64,000 bases of DNA from Oceanispirochaeta sp. M1. GTDB lineage: Bacteria; Spirochaetota; Spirochaetia; DSM-2461. Where the stretch lies: positions 124,001 through 188,000 of the forward strand of contig NZ_QQPQ01000001.1 of the NCBI RefSeq assembly GCF_003346715.1, written 5' to 3'. Shown in pieces: positions 52,735-62,159 of the stretch (position 1 is the stretch's first letter; each line of letters opens with the position of its first letter). The position numbers and the translations under genes were made by a program. Below the pieces are notes generated by a model. It was not told where the DNA came from. It worked only from the letters and a program-made list of their open reading frames with translations, and did not search any database.

Positions 52735-53466
52735 CTATTCGTAGGAGAGTGTATAGATCAGGGTTTTATCCAGAATCAGAATATCCAGAAGGGGGATATC
52801 AAAGCGTACTGTGGAAGAATTGATTTTTGTTCCTCCGCTCTGTTTCAGAATTTTTCCGGCTACAACAATGTTTATACTCAGTTTTGAGTTTTGTATACCC
52901 ATACGGCTCTCTTCACCAAGAGCAAATTCCATCATATCCAGATAATCAGAGGAGCTCAGTCCTGCCGTGGCGGCAGGGCCGAAGTTCTCAACAAGCGGAT
53001 TATTGAGTGCCGGGTTTGATTCCAGCAGGGCTACAATGGTCTCTCTTGTTATCTTAACCGTCAGATCAGAGCTTGAGGCTCCTTTTTTAAAGTTTATCAG
53101 TTTACTCTGAGGTGAGTCTGTTTTTACTTTGGACAGTATGTCTTCTACAGAACTGAATCGGAAGCTTCCTTCCAGGTTCAGCTTGTCGGGGGTCTTTAAT
53201 TCTAAACCGCTGATACTTTCATTCTCTAAAAATCCCTTTTCAATGGCTTCTACATCAAAGAAACTGCCCTCTTCATCGGGGATCTTTGTTTCAGGATCAA
53301 GAAGCATTTCCACCTGTTCGATTACTTCGCCCAGGTAGGAGGCCATACCTATTTCAAAGTTGACCTGTCCCTCTCCGGATTTCTCCAGGAGGATTTCCTG
53401 TTTCATTGTGCAGGAGAGGGCCGATAGAACGAAAAGACCCAATATTATTGTATTTCTGATAGTCAT
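52735..53466 (-). CDS. lipoprotein of unknown function, linked to the RND exporter
   Basis: The protein has 243 residues. Lipobox LSALSC puts the lipid-bearing Cys near residue 19. The rest is a soluble alpha/beta protein (EILLEKSGEGQVNFEI at the start) with no family I recognise. It is 8 bp upstream of the RND gene on the same strand, so it may be a periplasmic or outer-membrane accessory of that exporter (inference). Confidence 0.72.
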   Translation of the reverse strand: MTIRNTIILGLFVLSALSCTMKQEILLEKSGEGQVNFEIGMASYLGEVIEQVEMLLDPETKIPDEEGSFFDVEAIEKGFLENESISGLELKTPDKLNLEGSFRFSSVEDILSKVKTDSPQSKLINFKKGASSSDLTVKITRETIVALLESNPALNNPLVENFGPAATAGLSSSDYLDMMEFALGEESRMGIQNSKLSINIVVAGKILKQSGGTKINSSTVRFDIPLLDILILDKTLIYTLSYE

Positions 53467-53547
53467 AGTTTCATGTTTCCTTATTTAATGTGCTTACTAT
53501 AACAGATACAGGGGAGAGAGGTGAAGTTACATGTTTGTTTGAAATAT

Positions 53548-53576
53548 AAAAAACTCCTGTTCTGATGAACAGGAGT
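53548..53576 (-). terminator. terminator of the pyruvate dehydrogenase operon
   Basis: Reading the minus strand, ACTCCTGTTC pairs with GAACAGGAGT around a 4-nt loop, followed by six T (53548-53553). It lies 23 bp after the lpd stop. Confidence 0.88.
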
Positions 53577-53598
53577 CACGATTTTAAGGTTCTTCTCT

Positions 53599-55017
53599 CT
53601 ATTTTTTGGGTGGCATAAGATCTGTGATCGTCCCTTCTGCCATCTCCGCCGCCAGGGCAAAGGTCTCTGACAGAGTAGGGTGGGCATGGATGGTGAGGGA
53701 AACGTCTTCAAGATCGGCCCCCATCTCCACCGCAAGGTTGGCTTCTGCCAGGAGTTCCCCTGCATTGTTACCGCATATACCGGCTCCCAGAACCCTCTTT
53801 GTCTTCGGATCATAGAGAATCTTTGTGATCCCCTCATTCCGTCCATTACTGAGGGATCTGCCTGATGCAGCCCATGGAAAAACACCTTTTTCATAGGCTA
53901 TACCCTGAGCTGCAGCATCTTTTTCTGTCAGACCTGTCCAGGCAATTTCAGGATCTGTATAGGCAACTGATGGAATACATACAGGTGAAAACTCTGCAGG
54001 TTCTCCCGATATAACCTCTGCGGCAACACGTCCTTCATGGACTGCCTTGTGGGCCAGCATGGGTTGCCCTGTAATATCACCGATGGCATAGATATTTGAG
54101 GCTTTTGTCTGTCTTTTTTCATTGACCGTGATGAATCCCCTCTCATCGGGGCTGATACCCAGATTCTCCAATCCAATTCCCTCTGTGTTGGGTCGGCGTC
54201 CGATGCTCACCAGTATTTTGTCATACAGTGCAGGTTCAGGAGCACCGTCACCTTCAAAGCTTACAAGGAGTCCCTTATCCTGAGGCTCTACCTTTGTTAC
54301 TTTGACTGAGGTGTATATGGCTTTCAGTTTCTTCTTATACATTCGGGCCAGCGGTTTAACCAGGTCGGGATCTGCAGGAGGGATAATTTGATCCATCAGT
54401 TCTACAACAGACACTTCAGATCCGAAGGCATTGTAGACAGTGGCCATCTCCATACCTATGATTCCACCTCCCACAATCAAAAGGCTTCCGGGAACTTCCT
54501 CCAGCTTCAGGGCATCTGTGGAGTCCATGACTCTCGGGTCGTCAAAGGGAAACATGGGCAGTCGCAGAACAGAAGATCCTGTAGCGATTATGGCCTGTTT
54601 AAAACTGACCTCTGTCTCATCCTCTCCCTTGACTGTCAGGGTCGATGATGAACTGAATGTACCGGTTCCTGTGAGAACCTGGACCTTCCTCTGTTTAGCC
54701 AGTGCCCCGAGGCCCTTGGTGAGAGCACCCACAACGCTATCTTTATGGCCCCTTATTCCATCAAGGTCCAGCTCAGGTTTAGCAAATTTGATTCCGAACT
54801 TGTGGGCTTCTCCGGCTTCATTGATAACCTGTGCCAGGTGGAGGAGAGCCTTAGATGGTATACACCCTTCGTTAAGACACACTCCCCCCAGGATTGCTCT
54901 CTTTTCTATAAGGGCTACCGACTGCCCCAGGTCCGCTGCTCTGAAGGCGGCGGTATATCCTCCCGGACCGCCTCCCAGAACCAGGGTATCTACTTCAATA
55001 TTTTTTATTTCTGACAT
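53599..55017 (-). CDS. lpdA: dihydrolipoamide dehydrogenase (E3)
   Basis: This 472-residue flavoprotein reoxidises dihydrolipoamide with NAD+. The FAD site is LVLGGGPGGYTAAF (12-25). The redox disulfide GGVCLNEGCIPSK has C47 and C52. The NAD site is LLIVGGGIIGMEMA, and the C-terminal catalytic HAHPTLSE His-Glu pair is about 449. It is third and last gene of the PDH operon. Confidence 0.96.
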   Translation of the reverse strand: MSEIKNIEVDTLVLGGGPGGYTAAFRAADLGQSVALIEKRAILGGVCLNEGCIPSKALLHLAQVINEAGEAHKFGIKFAKPELDLDGIRGHKDSVVGALTKGLGALAKQRKVQVLTGTGTFSSSSTLTVKGEDETEVSFKQAIIATGSSVLRLPMFPFDDPRVMDSTDALKLEEVPGSLLIVGGGIIGMEMATVYNAFGSEVSVVELMDQIIPPADPDLVKPLARMYKKKLKAIYTSVKVTKVEPQDKGLLVSFEGDGAPEPALYDKILVSIGRRPNTEGIGLENLGISPDERGFITVNEKRQTKASNIYAIGDITGQPMLAHKAVHEGRVAAEVISGEPAEFSPVCIPSVAYTDPEIAWTGLTEKDAAAQGIAYEKGVFPWAASGRSLSNGRNEGITKILYDPKTKRVLGAGICGNNAGELLAEANLAVEMGADLEDVSLTIHAHPTLSETFALAAEMAEGTITDLMPPKK

Positions 55018-55041
55018 TTTATAGTCTCCTGTGGTTAATTA

Positions 55042-56316
55042 TTATAGAAGGATTTTCTTCATATCTTCCAGAAGATCCGCCAGGTGTCTGACAAATCGTG
55101 CCGCCATGGCTCCGTCTATAACCCTGTGGTCATAGGAGAGGCTCATGGGGAGCATCAGCCTGGGTTGAAACTCCTCACCATTCCATACCGGCTGCATAGC
55201 AGATCGGGAGAGTCCCAGAATGGCTACTTCCGGAGGATTTATTATGGGCGTAAAGGATGTTCCGCCTATTCCCCCCAGATTTGATATAGAGATTCCCGCA
55301 CCCTGGAGATCGGCGGCTTTTAGTTTTCCATCTCTTCCCCGGAGAGCCAGATCTTTTATGGAGGCAACAATTTCGGTCAGGTTTTTCTGATCAACATCCT
55401 TTATTACAGGGACAAGCAGCCCCTGGGGAGTATCCACAGCAATTCCGATATTGTAGTAATTCCTGATATAGAGTCTGTCTCCTTCAGGAGCCAGAACAGA
55501 GTTGAACCGGGGGAATTCTTCCATCGCTTTGTACAGGGCCTTAACCACAAAGGCGAGAACCGAGAATTTTACTCCCTGACTGCCTTTGGCATTGAGCTCT
55601 TTTCTCCAGGTTTCCAGATAGCTGATATCCGCCTGCTCATATTGAGTCACATGGGGAATATTTACCCAGCTGCCGTGGAGGTGGGGTCCTGAAATCTTCT
55701 GTATTCTGGTCAGCTCCTCTTCAGTTACAGAACCGAACTGTGAGGGATCCGTATAGGCTGCTTTTGGCAGGCCTGATCCTCCCCCTGTTTTCACCAGTTC
55801 TTTTACAAAGTTCTGAATATCTTCTTTTGTAATTCTTCCCTTGGGTGCAGTCCCTTCGACTACGGAGATATCCACTCCCAGTTCCCGGGCAAATCGCCGA
55901 ACTGAGGGAGAGGCATGATTTTTCTTTCCCCCTGCAACTTTTGAAGGGGCCGGGGCTGCTAATGGAGCCGGGGCCTTTGCTGCAGCTGCTGCAACTGTCG
56001 GAGGCGCTGGAGATTTGTCTGTTTCAGGCGGAGCCTCTATAGAATCCGCAGGAGCCGTGCTGTCTGCACTGTCTGAACTGAGTTCAGCCAGGGCAAAGAG
56101 GTCACCGCTTTTCAGCTTATCCCCCTCCTTGATTTTAATCTCTTTAATCACTCCCGAAACAGGGGAGGGAATTTCCATAACAGCCTTGTCGCTTTCCAGT
56201 GCCAGCAGGGCCTCTTCGGCCTCCACCTCCTGTCCGACTTTCACAAATATTTCGGCTACAGGAACAGCATCATCAGATCCTAAATCAGGAATTCTTATTT
56301 CAATTATATCTGCCAT
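55042..56316 (-). CDS. aceF: pyruvate dehydrogenase dihydrolipoamide acetyltransferase (E2)
   Basis: The protein has 424 residues. One lipoyl domain (1-75) has the lipoylated lysine in ESDKAVM (K44). A Pro/Ala-rich linker follows, then a peripheral subunit-binding domain (about 130-170, ASPSVRRFARELGVD) and the catalytic acetyltransferase core (about 195-424) with SYDHRVIDGA near the end. Having a single lipoyl domain is the short form; E. coli has three. It forms the core of the complex with the flanking E1 and E3. Confidence 0.95.
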   Translation of the reverse strand: MADIIEIRIPDLGSDDAVPVAEIFVKVGQEVEAEEALLALESDKAVMEIPSPVSGVIKEIKIKEGDKLKSGDLFALAELSSDSADSTAPADSIEAPPETDKSPAPPTVAAAAAKAPAPLAAPAPSKVAGGKKNHASPSVRRFARELGVDISVVEGTAPKGRITKEDIQNFVKELVKTGGGSGLPKAAYTDPSQFGSVTEEELTRIQKISGPHLHGSWVNIPHVTQYEQADISYLETWRKELNAKGSQGVKFSVLAFVVKALYKAMEEFPRFNSVLAPEGDRLYIRNYYNIGIAVDTPQGLLVPVIKDVDQKNLTEIVASIKDLALRGRDGKLKAADLQGAGISISNLGGIGGTSFTPIINPPEVAILGLSRSAMQPVWNGEEFQPRLMLPMSLSYDHRVIDGAMAARFVRHLADLLEDMKKILL

Positions 56317-56327
56317 GTCTCTTCCTT

Positions 56328-58982
56328 CTATACGGTCATGGGATTGGACTTTTCACTGTCCAGATTATATTTCTTTAAGGCTTCACCCAGTACGGAAGCA
56401 TCCATATCTCCCTGTTCCACAAGTCCTTTCAGGGCATTGAGGGTTATATAATATCTGTCCATTTCAAAGAAACGTCTGAGCTGTTCTCTTGTATCCGAGC
56501 GGCCGTAGCCATCAGTTCCAAGAACTGTCAGGCTGTTGGGAATAAGCCTTCTGATCTGTTCAGGATAGGCCCTGATGTAGTCAGTACTGATAACAGCAGG
56601 TCCTTCATGACCCTCCATAATCTGCGTTACATAGGGTATTTTTGCTTTTTTCTCGGGATGGTTCAGATTCCACCGTTCACAGTCGACTCCCTCTCTGTGT
56701 AGCTGATTGATTCCGGGGAGGCTCCATATATCGGAATCCACCTTCCAGTCACTCTTCAGCAGTTCTGCAGCTGCCAGAACTTCCTGGAAAATACTGCCGC
56801 TTCCCATCAGCTGAACATTTTTGCCTTTGCCTGCGGCTTTTCTGAAGAGATACATTCCCTTTCGGATTCCCTCTTCACTGCCAACCGGCAGTTCAGGCTG
56901 AACATAGTTTTCATTGGTTACAGATATATAGTAGAAGATGCTCTCGTTATCATCATACATCCTCCTCATTCCGTCCTGGATGATAACAGCCAGTTCATAT
57001 GAGTAGGATGGATCATAGGATATACAGCTCGGGATGGTTCCTGCCATTACATGACCGTGTCCGTCCTGATGCTGAAGACCTTCACCGTTCAGAGTTGTAC
57101 GTCCGGATGTGGCACCGATAAGGAATCCCTTAGCCCTGATATCTCCGGCCAGCCAGGCAAGGTCACCTATTCTCTGGAATCCGAACATTGAGTAGAATAT
57201 ATAGAATGGGACCATGTTGATCCCGTAATGGGAATATGCTGTTCCGGCAGCCAGCCAGGATGAGAAGGCTCCGGCTTCGTTGATTCCCTCTTCCAGAATC
57301 TGTCCCTTTTTATCTTCCTTGTACCACATGACCGACTGTGAATCCTGGGGTTCATAAAGCTGTCCATAGGGTGAGTAAATTCCCAGCTGTCTGAACATCC
57401 CTTCCATACCGAAGGTTCTTGCCTCATCGGGAACTATGGGAACAACATTTCTCCCTATTTCCTTGTTTTTGGCCAGGGTACTCAGAAGACGGACAAATGC
57501 CATGGTTGTGGACATCTCCTTGTCAGCTGATCCCTTGAGAATGGATGAAAAACTATCCAGTGCCGGTACAGGCAGGGCTGTCGATTTTGTGTTTCTGGCT
57601 GGTAGATACCCTCCCAGGCCTTCCCGCTGCTGGCGGATAAACTTCATCACCTTACTGTCTTCAGCCGGACGGATGAAAGGAACATCATAGAGTTCTTCAT
57701 CCTTCAGAGGAATATTGTGCCGGTCTCTGAATACCATAAGGGAATCCAGATCCATTTTTTTCTGGGAGTGGGTAGTATTGGCCGCCTCACCGGAGGCTCC
57801 CATACCAAATCCCTTGACTGTTTTAGCCAGGATAACTGTGGGCTGATCTTTATGTTTCACCGCAGAGGCATAGGCTGCATATATTTTACGAGGGTCGTGA
57901 CCTCCCCGGCTGAGCTTGAAGATCTGTTCATCAGTTTTCTCTTTGACCAGTTCCAGGAGCTCAGGATATTTTCCGAAGAATTTTTCTCTGATATAGGCTC
58001 CTCCCCTGGCTTTCATGGTTTGGTATTCACCGTCAAGGCACTCATTCATACGTTTTACCAGGAGTCCTGACTTGTCCTTATTAAGGAGTTCGTCCCACTC
58101 TGTACCCCAGATAACCTTGATGACATTCCATCCGGCTCCTCTGAAGTTTCCTTCCAGCTCCTGAATAATCTTACCGTTTCCACGGACAGGTCCATCAAGG
58201 CGCTGTAGGTTGCAATTGATGACAAAGATCAGGTTGTCCAGTTTCTCTCTGGCTGCAAGGCTTATGGCTCCCTGTGATTCAGGCTCATCGGTTTCTCCGT
58301 CACCAAGGAAAGCCCATACTTTTCTATCTCCCACAGAGGCATGTCCCCGGGCCTGCATATACTTCATAAATCGTGCCTGGTAGATAGCCTGCATCGGTCC
58401 CAGTCCCATAGATACTGTGGGAAACTGCCAGAAATCAGGCATAAGCCAGGGGTGGGGGTAGGAAGAGAGTCCTTTTCCTTCGGTCTCTTCTCTAAAATGG
58501 TTCAGTTGTTCTTCACTCAGTCTGCCCTCTACAAAAGCTCTGGCGTACATTCCCGGGGAAGAGTGTCCCTGAAAAAAGATCAGGTCTTCCCTGTCCGGGG
58601 CATTCGGTCCCTTGAAGAAGTAGTCAAATCCTACCTCATAGAGTGCTGCGCTTGAGGCGAAACTGGCGATATGTCCGCCCAGGCCTCCGGGCTTTCTGTT
58701 GGCTTTGACTACCATGGCCATTGCGTTCCATCTGATATAGGCTGCAACATCCCTGGCTATCAGGGTGTTGCCCGGCATCATTTCCGACTCTTCGGGAGTC
58801 AATGTATTTATATAGGGTGTTGTGGCCCTGTAGGGAACCTTGATGCCCTGTTTTCTGGCCCTGTCTATGAGCTTCTGTATCAGAAAATGAGCCTTTTCAG
58901 ATCCCTCTTCTTCAACAACTGCTTCCAGGGCTTCCAGCCATTCTCTGGTTTCCTCAGGGTCTCTATCAATATAATCTGCCAT
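56328..58982 (-). CDS. aceE: pyruvate dehydrogenase E1, homodimeric type
   Basis: This 884-residue TPP enzyme decarboxylates pyruvate and acetylates lipoate on AceF. The thiamine-pyrophosphate motif GDGETDEPES is at 227-236, followed by INCNLQRLDGPVRGN. Length and sequence match the single-chain AceE class of proteobacteria. AGGGGGAG precedes the ATG. A possible promoter lies at 59008-59036. Confidence 0.96.
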   Translation of the reverse strand: MADYIDRDPEETREWLEALEAVVEEEGSEKAHFLIQKLIDRARKQGIKVPYRATTPYINTLTPEESEMMPGNTLIARDVAAYIRWNAMAMVVKANRKPGGLGGHIASFASSAALYEVGFDYFFKGPNAPDREDLIFFQGHSSPGMYARAFVEGRLSEEQLNHFREETEGKGLSSYPHPWLMPDFWQFPTVSMGLGPMQAIYQARFMKYMQARGHASVGDRKVWAFLGDGETDEPESQGAISLAAREKLDNLIFVINCNLQRLDGPVRGNGKIIQELEGNFRGAGWNVIKVIWGTEWDELLNKDKSGLLVKRMNECLDGEYQTMKARGGAYIREKFFGKYPELLELVKEKTDEQIFKLSRGGHDPRKIYAAYASAVKHKDQPTVILAKTVKGFGMGASGEAANTTHSQKKMDLDSLMVFRDRHNIPLKDEELYDVPFIRPAEDSKVMKFIRQQREGLGGYLPARNTKSTALPVPALDSFSSILKGSADKEMSTTMAFVRLLSTLAKNKEIGRNVVPIVPDEARTFGMEGMFRQLGIYSPYGQLYEPQDSQSVMWYKEDKKGQILEEGINEAGAFSSWLAAGTAYSHYGINMVPFYIFYSMFGFQRIGDLAWLAGDIRAKGFLIGATSGRTTLNGEGLQHQDGHGHVMAGTIPSCISYDPSYSYELAVIIQDGMRRMYDDNESIFYYISVTNENYVQPELPVGSEEGIRKGMYLFRKAAGKGKNVQLMGSGSIFQEVLAAAELLKSDWKVDSDIWSLPGINQLHREGVDCERWNLNHPEKKAKIPYVTQIMEGHEGPAVISTDYIRAYPEQIRRLIPNSLTVLGTDGYGRSDTREQLRRFFEMDRYYITLNALKGLVEQGDMDASVLGEALKKYNLDSEKSNPMTV

Positions 58983-59007
58983 GTCTCCCCCTATTATCTC
59001 TTTGTAT

Positions 59008-59036
59008 ATATAAGCTTAATAATCCACTCAGTCTAA
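59008..59036 (-). promoter_or_regulatory. candidate promoter of the aceEF-lpd operon
   Basis: Minus strand TTAGAC (59036-59031), a 17-bp spacer and TTATAT (59013-59008), giving a ~20-nt leader. The rest of this 225-bp gap (58983-59207) is A+T-rich with nothing else recognised. Confidence 0.35.
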
Positions 59037-59207
59037 TTTTCAGTCATAAAACTCCGGTATTCAAATTTCGAAGTAATAGTTTAATAAGAAAGGGATATAA
59101 TTAAATACTACTGAAATGCTAGTAATAAGGCAAATAGTTTTTTATTCTTTTATTTATACCCGATGCTTTTGGGGCTGGATGATCCCATGATGTAGTCAAT
59201 CAGCTCA

Positions 59208-60164
59208 TCAGCGTGTGATCAATTCGCCGCTTCCCGAGAAACTGACCTCTCTGATTATGGTTCCCAGTTTGAGATAGATATCTCCACTGCCTGAACCTGA
59301 AACAGCAGCCTCTCCGACTATCATCTGGGATGCATCAACAGTCCCTGAACTGCTTGAACGGAGGCTGGCGATTCCGGTTCTTCCTTTTAGTTTTGCATCA
59401 CCGCTTCCCGAAAGTTTCACTTCCAGGCTGTCAGAGTTCAACTCAGCTCTGATTTCTCCGCTGCTCTGGGCTATAAGCTGGACATTCCTTGCCAATATAG
59501 CGGCGAATGAATTATCCCCGGAGCCGCTGGATTTTAATTCAAACATGCCGGCTTCGGCATCCACATCTCCCAGGTCTATCTCTCCTGACGCACTGCTTTT
59601 GATTTTTGCTGAGGCACAGCTGACTGAATCCACTTCAATATTTCCAGAGCCCGAAGTCAAAAGCTCCAGAGGACCCTTCAGATCGAGATTCCCTATAGAG
59701 ATATCACCTGAGGCACTTACCCTTATTTCTGCGGTATCAGCCTTCACATCCTTTAATCTGATATCTCCTGAGGCCGAGGTTCTGACAGAAATATCTCCAT
59801 TTTCCCAATAATCCTCAGAGCTGACATCTGCAGATGAGCTTACCCGGATATTTCTCCATTCAGGCATTGTCAGGGTTATCTTCGGATTATTATTTTCAAA
59901 GAGCCTGAGGAGGTTCCTCTCTTTCAGTTTAAAGACAAGGGTTCCCTGGTCGTTATAGATATCCAGTTCCTGTATGCGGTTTTGATCTGCCTCAATATCC
60001 ATCATAAAATCTTTTCCTCTGATAATGGTCATTGTGCAGGGGATATTTACCTGAACTGAGTGAAACTCACCGATTTTAAAATTCGGTTCTTTGTTCATGC
60101 CCATGGCAGAAAGTGATGTGCATATCAGCAGTATCAGTAAGGATAGGGGATAGATTCTTTTCAT
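59208..60164 (-). CDS. exported GIN-domain (DUF2807-type) repeat protein
   Basis: The protein has 318 residues. The signal peptide ends near SLSAMG. From about residue 105 on, roughly nine repeats of 20-24 residues carry SASGDI, SGSGNI, SASGEI, SSGTV or SGSGDI, the pattern of a right-handed beta-helix. This is the putative auto-transporter adhesin head GIN domain. ATG 60164 is preferred because GAGG lies 6 nt upstream; an ATG 12 bp earlier has no such site. It is probably surface or periplasmic with unknown partner. Confidence 0.85.
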   Translation of the reverse strand: MKRIYPLSLLILLICTSLSAMGMNKEPNFKIGEFHSVQVNIPCTMTIIRGKDFMMDIEADQNRIQELDIYNDQGTLVFKLKERNLLRLFENNNPKITLTMPEWRNIRVSSSADVSSEDYWENGDISVRTSASGDIRLKDVKADTAEIRVSASGDISIGNLDLKGPLELLTSGSGNIEVDSVSCASAKIKSSASGEIDLGDVDAEAGMFELKSSGSGDNSFAAILARNVQLIAQSSGEIRAELNSDSLEVKLSGSGDAKLKGRTGIASLRSSSSGTVDASQMIVGEAAVSGSGSGDIYLKLGTIIREVSFSGSGELITR

Positions 60165-60275
60165 ATTGATCCTCATTTTTCTTATTCTAATATTATAACA
60201 TATCAGAAAAATTATAAGAAAATAGAGGGTAATAGCTGTGGTTTTGTCACAGATTGTGTAAAAAAGCTCATAAAG

Positions 60276-60287
60276 TCGTATATACGA
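60276..60287. promoter_or_regulatory. 12-bp palindrome TCGTATATACGA upstream of the IclR gene
   Basis: The perfect palindrome ends 1 bp before the -35 box of the IclR-gene promoter. Its position suits autoregulation by the IclR protein. Confidence 0.45.
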
Positions 60288-60288
60288 A

Positions 60289-60316
60289 TTGACATCGCAT
60301 ATAAGAATAATAGAAT
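60289..60316 (+). promoter_or_regulatory. promoter of the IclR-GH105 operon
   Basis: A perfect TTGACA (60289-60294), a 16-bp spacer and TAGAAT (60311-60316). The predicted start, ~60323, is the G of the GTG start codon. Confidence 0.55.
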
Positions 60317-60322
60317 AGACAT

Positions 60323-61099
60323 GTGAAACAAAGATCAGTTATCAGAGCCATCGACATACTTACCCTATTATCAGAATCTCTTAATGGGCTTTCTCTGAAT
60401 GAGATTGTGGAAGCCCTGGATATTCCTAAAACAACAGCCTATGAAATTCTTTTGATGCTGCAGGAAAAATCCATGGTACAGGTGGAAGAGAGCCGGGTCA
60501 GACGATATCAGCTGGGTGTTCAGGCTTTTGTCATCGGCCACCGTTTTCTCAGAAATCTGGAATTGGTACATACCGCAGGTCCTGTTGTGGATGAATGTTC
60601 AGAAAAACTGGGGCTCACTATCTTTCTGGCAATGCTGGATGATATTGAAATTATTTATCTGTATAAGAAAGAGCCTGAAAATGTAGTGATTCATACAGAG
60701 AGTGTGGGAAACCGAGCCGAAGTTTACTGTACCTCACTGGGTAAGGCAATATTATCCTATCTTCCCGAGCATGAGTTGGAAGCCATTCTGGAAAAGGTTG
60801 AGTTTAGAAAAAGAACATCCCGTACACATCTGGATCACGAATCACTGAGAGAGGATCTTATTCGCTGCCGTAAGAGAGGTTATGCCCTTGATGACAGGGA
60901 GATCATGGATTTTGTTTCCTGTGTCGGTGCCCCAGTTTTTGATCACAGAGGAAAGGCTGTAGCGGGAATCTCTGCTGCCGGTCTCTATTCCGAGGATCGT
61001 GATCATGAGAAAGAAGGAGCCATTCTTAAAGAAGCCGCAATGAAGTTGTCCCGAAAACTTGGATACGATCCAGAGCGGAAGATATATAGAGGAGAATAG
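60323..61099 (+). CDS. IclR-family transcriptional regulator
   Basis: The regulator has 258 residues. An N-terminal winged helix-turn-helix (about 5-62) contains LSLNEIVEALDIPKTTAYEIL. A C-terminal IclR effector domain (about 75-250) has YCTSLGKAILSYLP and DREIMDFVSCVGAPVF. The GTG start fits the family N-terminus; no Shine-Dalgarno sequence is visible. It is followed 1 bp later by a GH105 gene, so it probably controls uronate or oligogalacturonide use, as KdgR-type IclR proteins do (inference). Confidence 0.92.
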   Translation: MKQRSVIRAIDILTLLSESLNGLSLNEIVEALDIPKTTAYEILLMLQEKSMVQVEESRVRRYQLGVQAFVIGHRFLRNLELVHTAGPVVDECSEKLGLTIFLAMLDDIEIIYLYKKEPENVVIHTESVGNRAEVYCTSLGKAILSYLPEHELEAILEKVEFRKRTSRTHLDHESLREDLIRCRKRGYALDDREIMDFVSCVGAPVFDHRGKAVAGISAAGLYSEDRDHEKEGAILKEAAMKLSRKLGYDPERKIYRGE

Positions 61100-61100
61100 T

Positions 61101-62156
61101 TTGGATTATTTTAAAAGAGTTTTAGAATTAGCAGACTCAGTTGCTGCACAGGGAAAACCGGGGCATCGCTGGATGTGGGGAGAGGCTCTCCTGGGTTATG
61201 CCTTTATCGAGCTGGATGCCTGGCTTGGTGAAGACCGGTACCTGTCCCATATTGAAAAATATGCCGACCATTTTGTAGCAAATTCTCCCCGGGTTGATCA
61301 GGCAGATACATCTGCCCCCGCACTGATTACTTATGCACTTCAGAAGAAGACAGGACGGGAAGAATATAAAATCTTAACCGACCGTGTTCTGGGTTATATA
61401 AAGAATGAACCCCGACTTATGGACGATGCTGTAAATCATCTGGGAAATTCCCTGGAGGGGAAATTCTATCCCTCTTCAATCTGGGTAGACTCCCTTATGA
61501 TGTTTTCAGTGTTCCCCGCCCGGTATGCTGCAGAGAAGGGTGATAAAGAACTTCTTGATTTTGCCGCCCGTCAGCCCGGGCTCTATGCCGGTTATATGCA
61601 GGATGCTGAGGATAAACTCTGGTATCACAGTTATTGGGTTAAATCGGGAACCCACTATCCCCGGAAGAAACTTTACTGGGGTCGTGGAAACGGCTGGGTC
61701 ATTGCAGCACTTCCAATGATCCTGGATCATCTGCCCCGGGATCATCCTGAAAGAGCTGGAATTCTCAGGGTTTTGAAAGAGACATCAGATGCTCTTCTTC
61801 CCTATCAGAGAGAGGATGGTTTCTGGGAGACCGTATTCAATAAAAAAGGAAAAACCTATAGAGAGTCCAGTGCGACGGCTCTTATTGCCTGCGGCTGGCT
61901 TCACTCTGTAAATAAGGGATATCTGGATGATTCCTTCAAAGTACCAGCAGTAAAAGCCTTTGAATCTGTCTGTTCTATTATCACAGAACGAAAAAAAGGA
62001 CTGGCTATGCCGGAAATCTCAGGCCCCACAATTCCACTGCAGTTCCTCCCTTTTTCCGGCTATAAATTTATCCCCCGGGGAGATAACTGGGATTACGGTC
62101 TGGCCGCCCTTTTCCTGGCTGCCATTCAATATGACAAAATGATTAGAGAAATCTAA
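61101..62156 (+). CDS. GH105 unsaturated rhamnogalacturonyl/glycuronyl hydrolase
   Basis: The enzyme has 351 residues with an (alpha/alpha)6 barrel. The catalytic region SSIWVDSLMMFSVFPARYA places D130 at the position of the YteR catalytic Asp. YWGRGNGW and the closing DNWDYGLAALFLA are family-typical. It removes the unsaturated uronate left by polysaccharide lyases. The start is TTG 61101, with AGAGGAG (61088-61094) 6 nt before it. No signal peptide is seen, so it acts in the cytoplasm on imported oligosaccharides. Confidence 0.88.
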   Translation: MDYFKRVLELADSVAAQGKPGHRWMWGEALLGYAFIELDAWLGEDRYLSHIEKYADHFVANSPRVDQADTSAPALITYALQKKTGREEYKILTDRVLGYIKNEPRLMDDAVNHLGNSLEGKFYPSSIWVDSLMMFSVFPARYAAEKGDKELLDFAARQPGLYAGYMQDAEDKLWYHSYWVKSGTHYPRKKLYWGRGNGWVIAALPMILDHLPRDHPERAGILRVLKETSDALLPYQREDGFWETVFNKKGKTYRESSATALIACGWLHSVNKGYLDDSFKVPAVKAFESVCSIITERKKGLAMPEISGPTIPLQFLPFSGYKFIPRGDNWDYGLAALFLAAIQYDKMIREI

Positions 62157-62159
62157 AAA

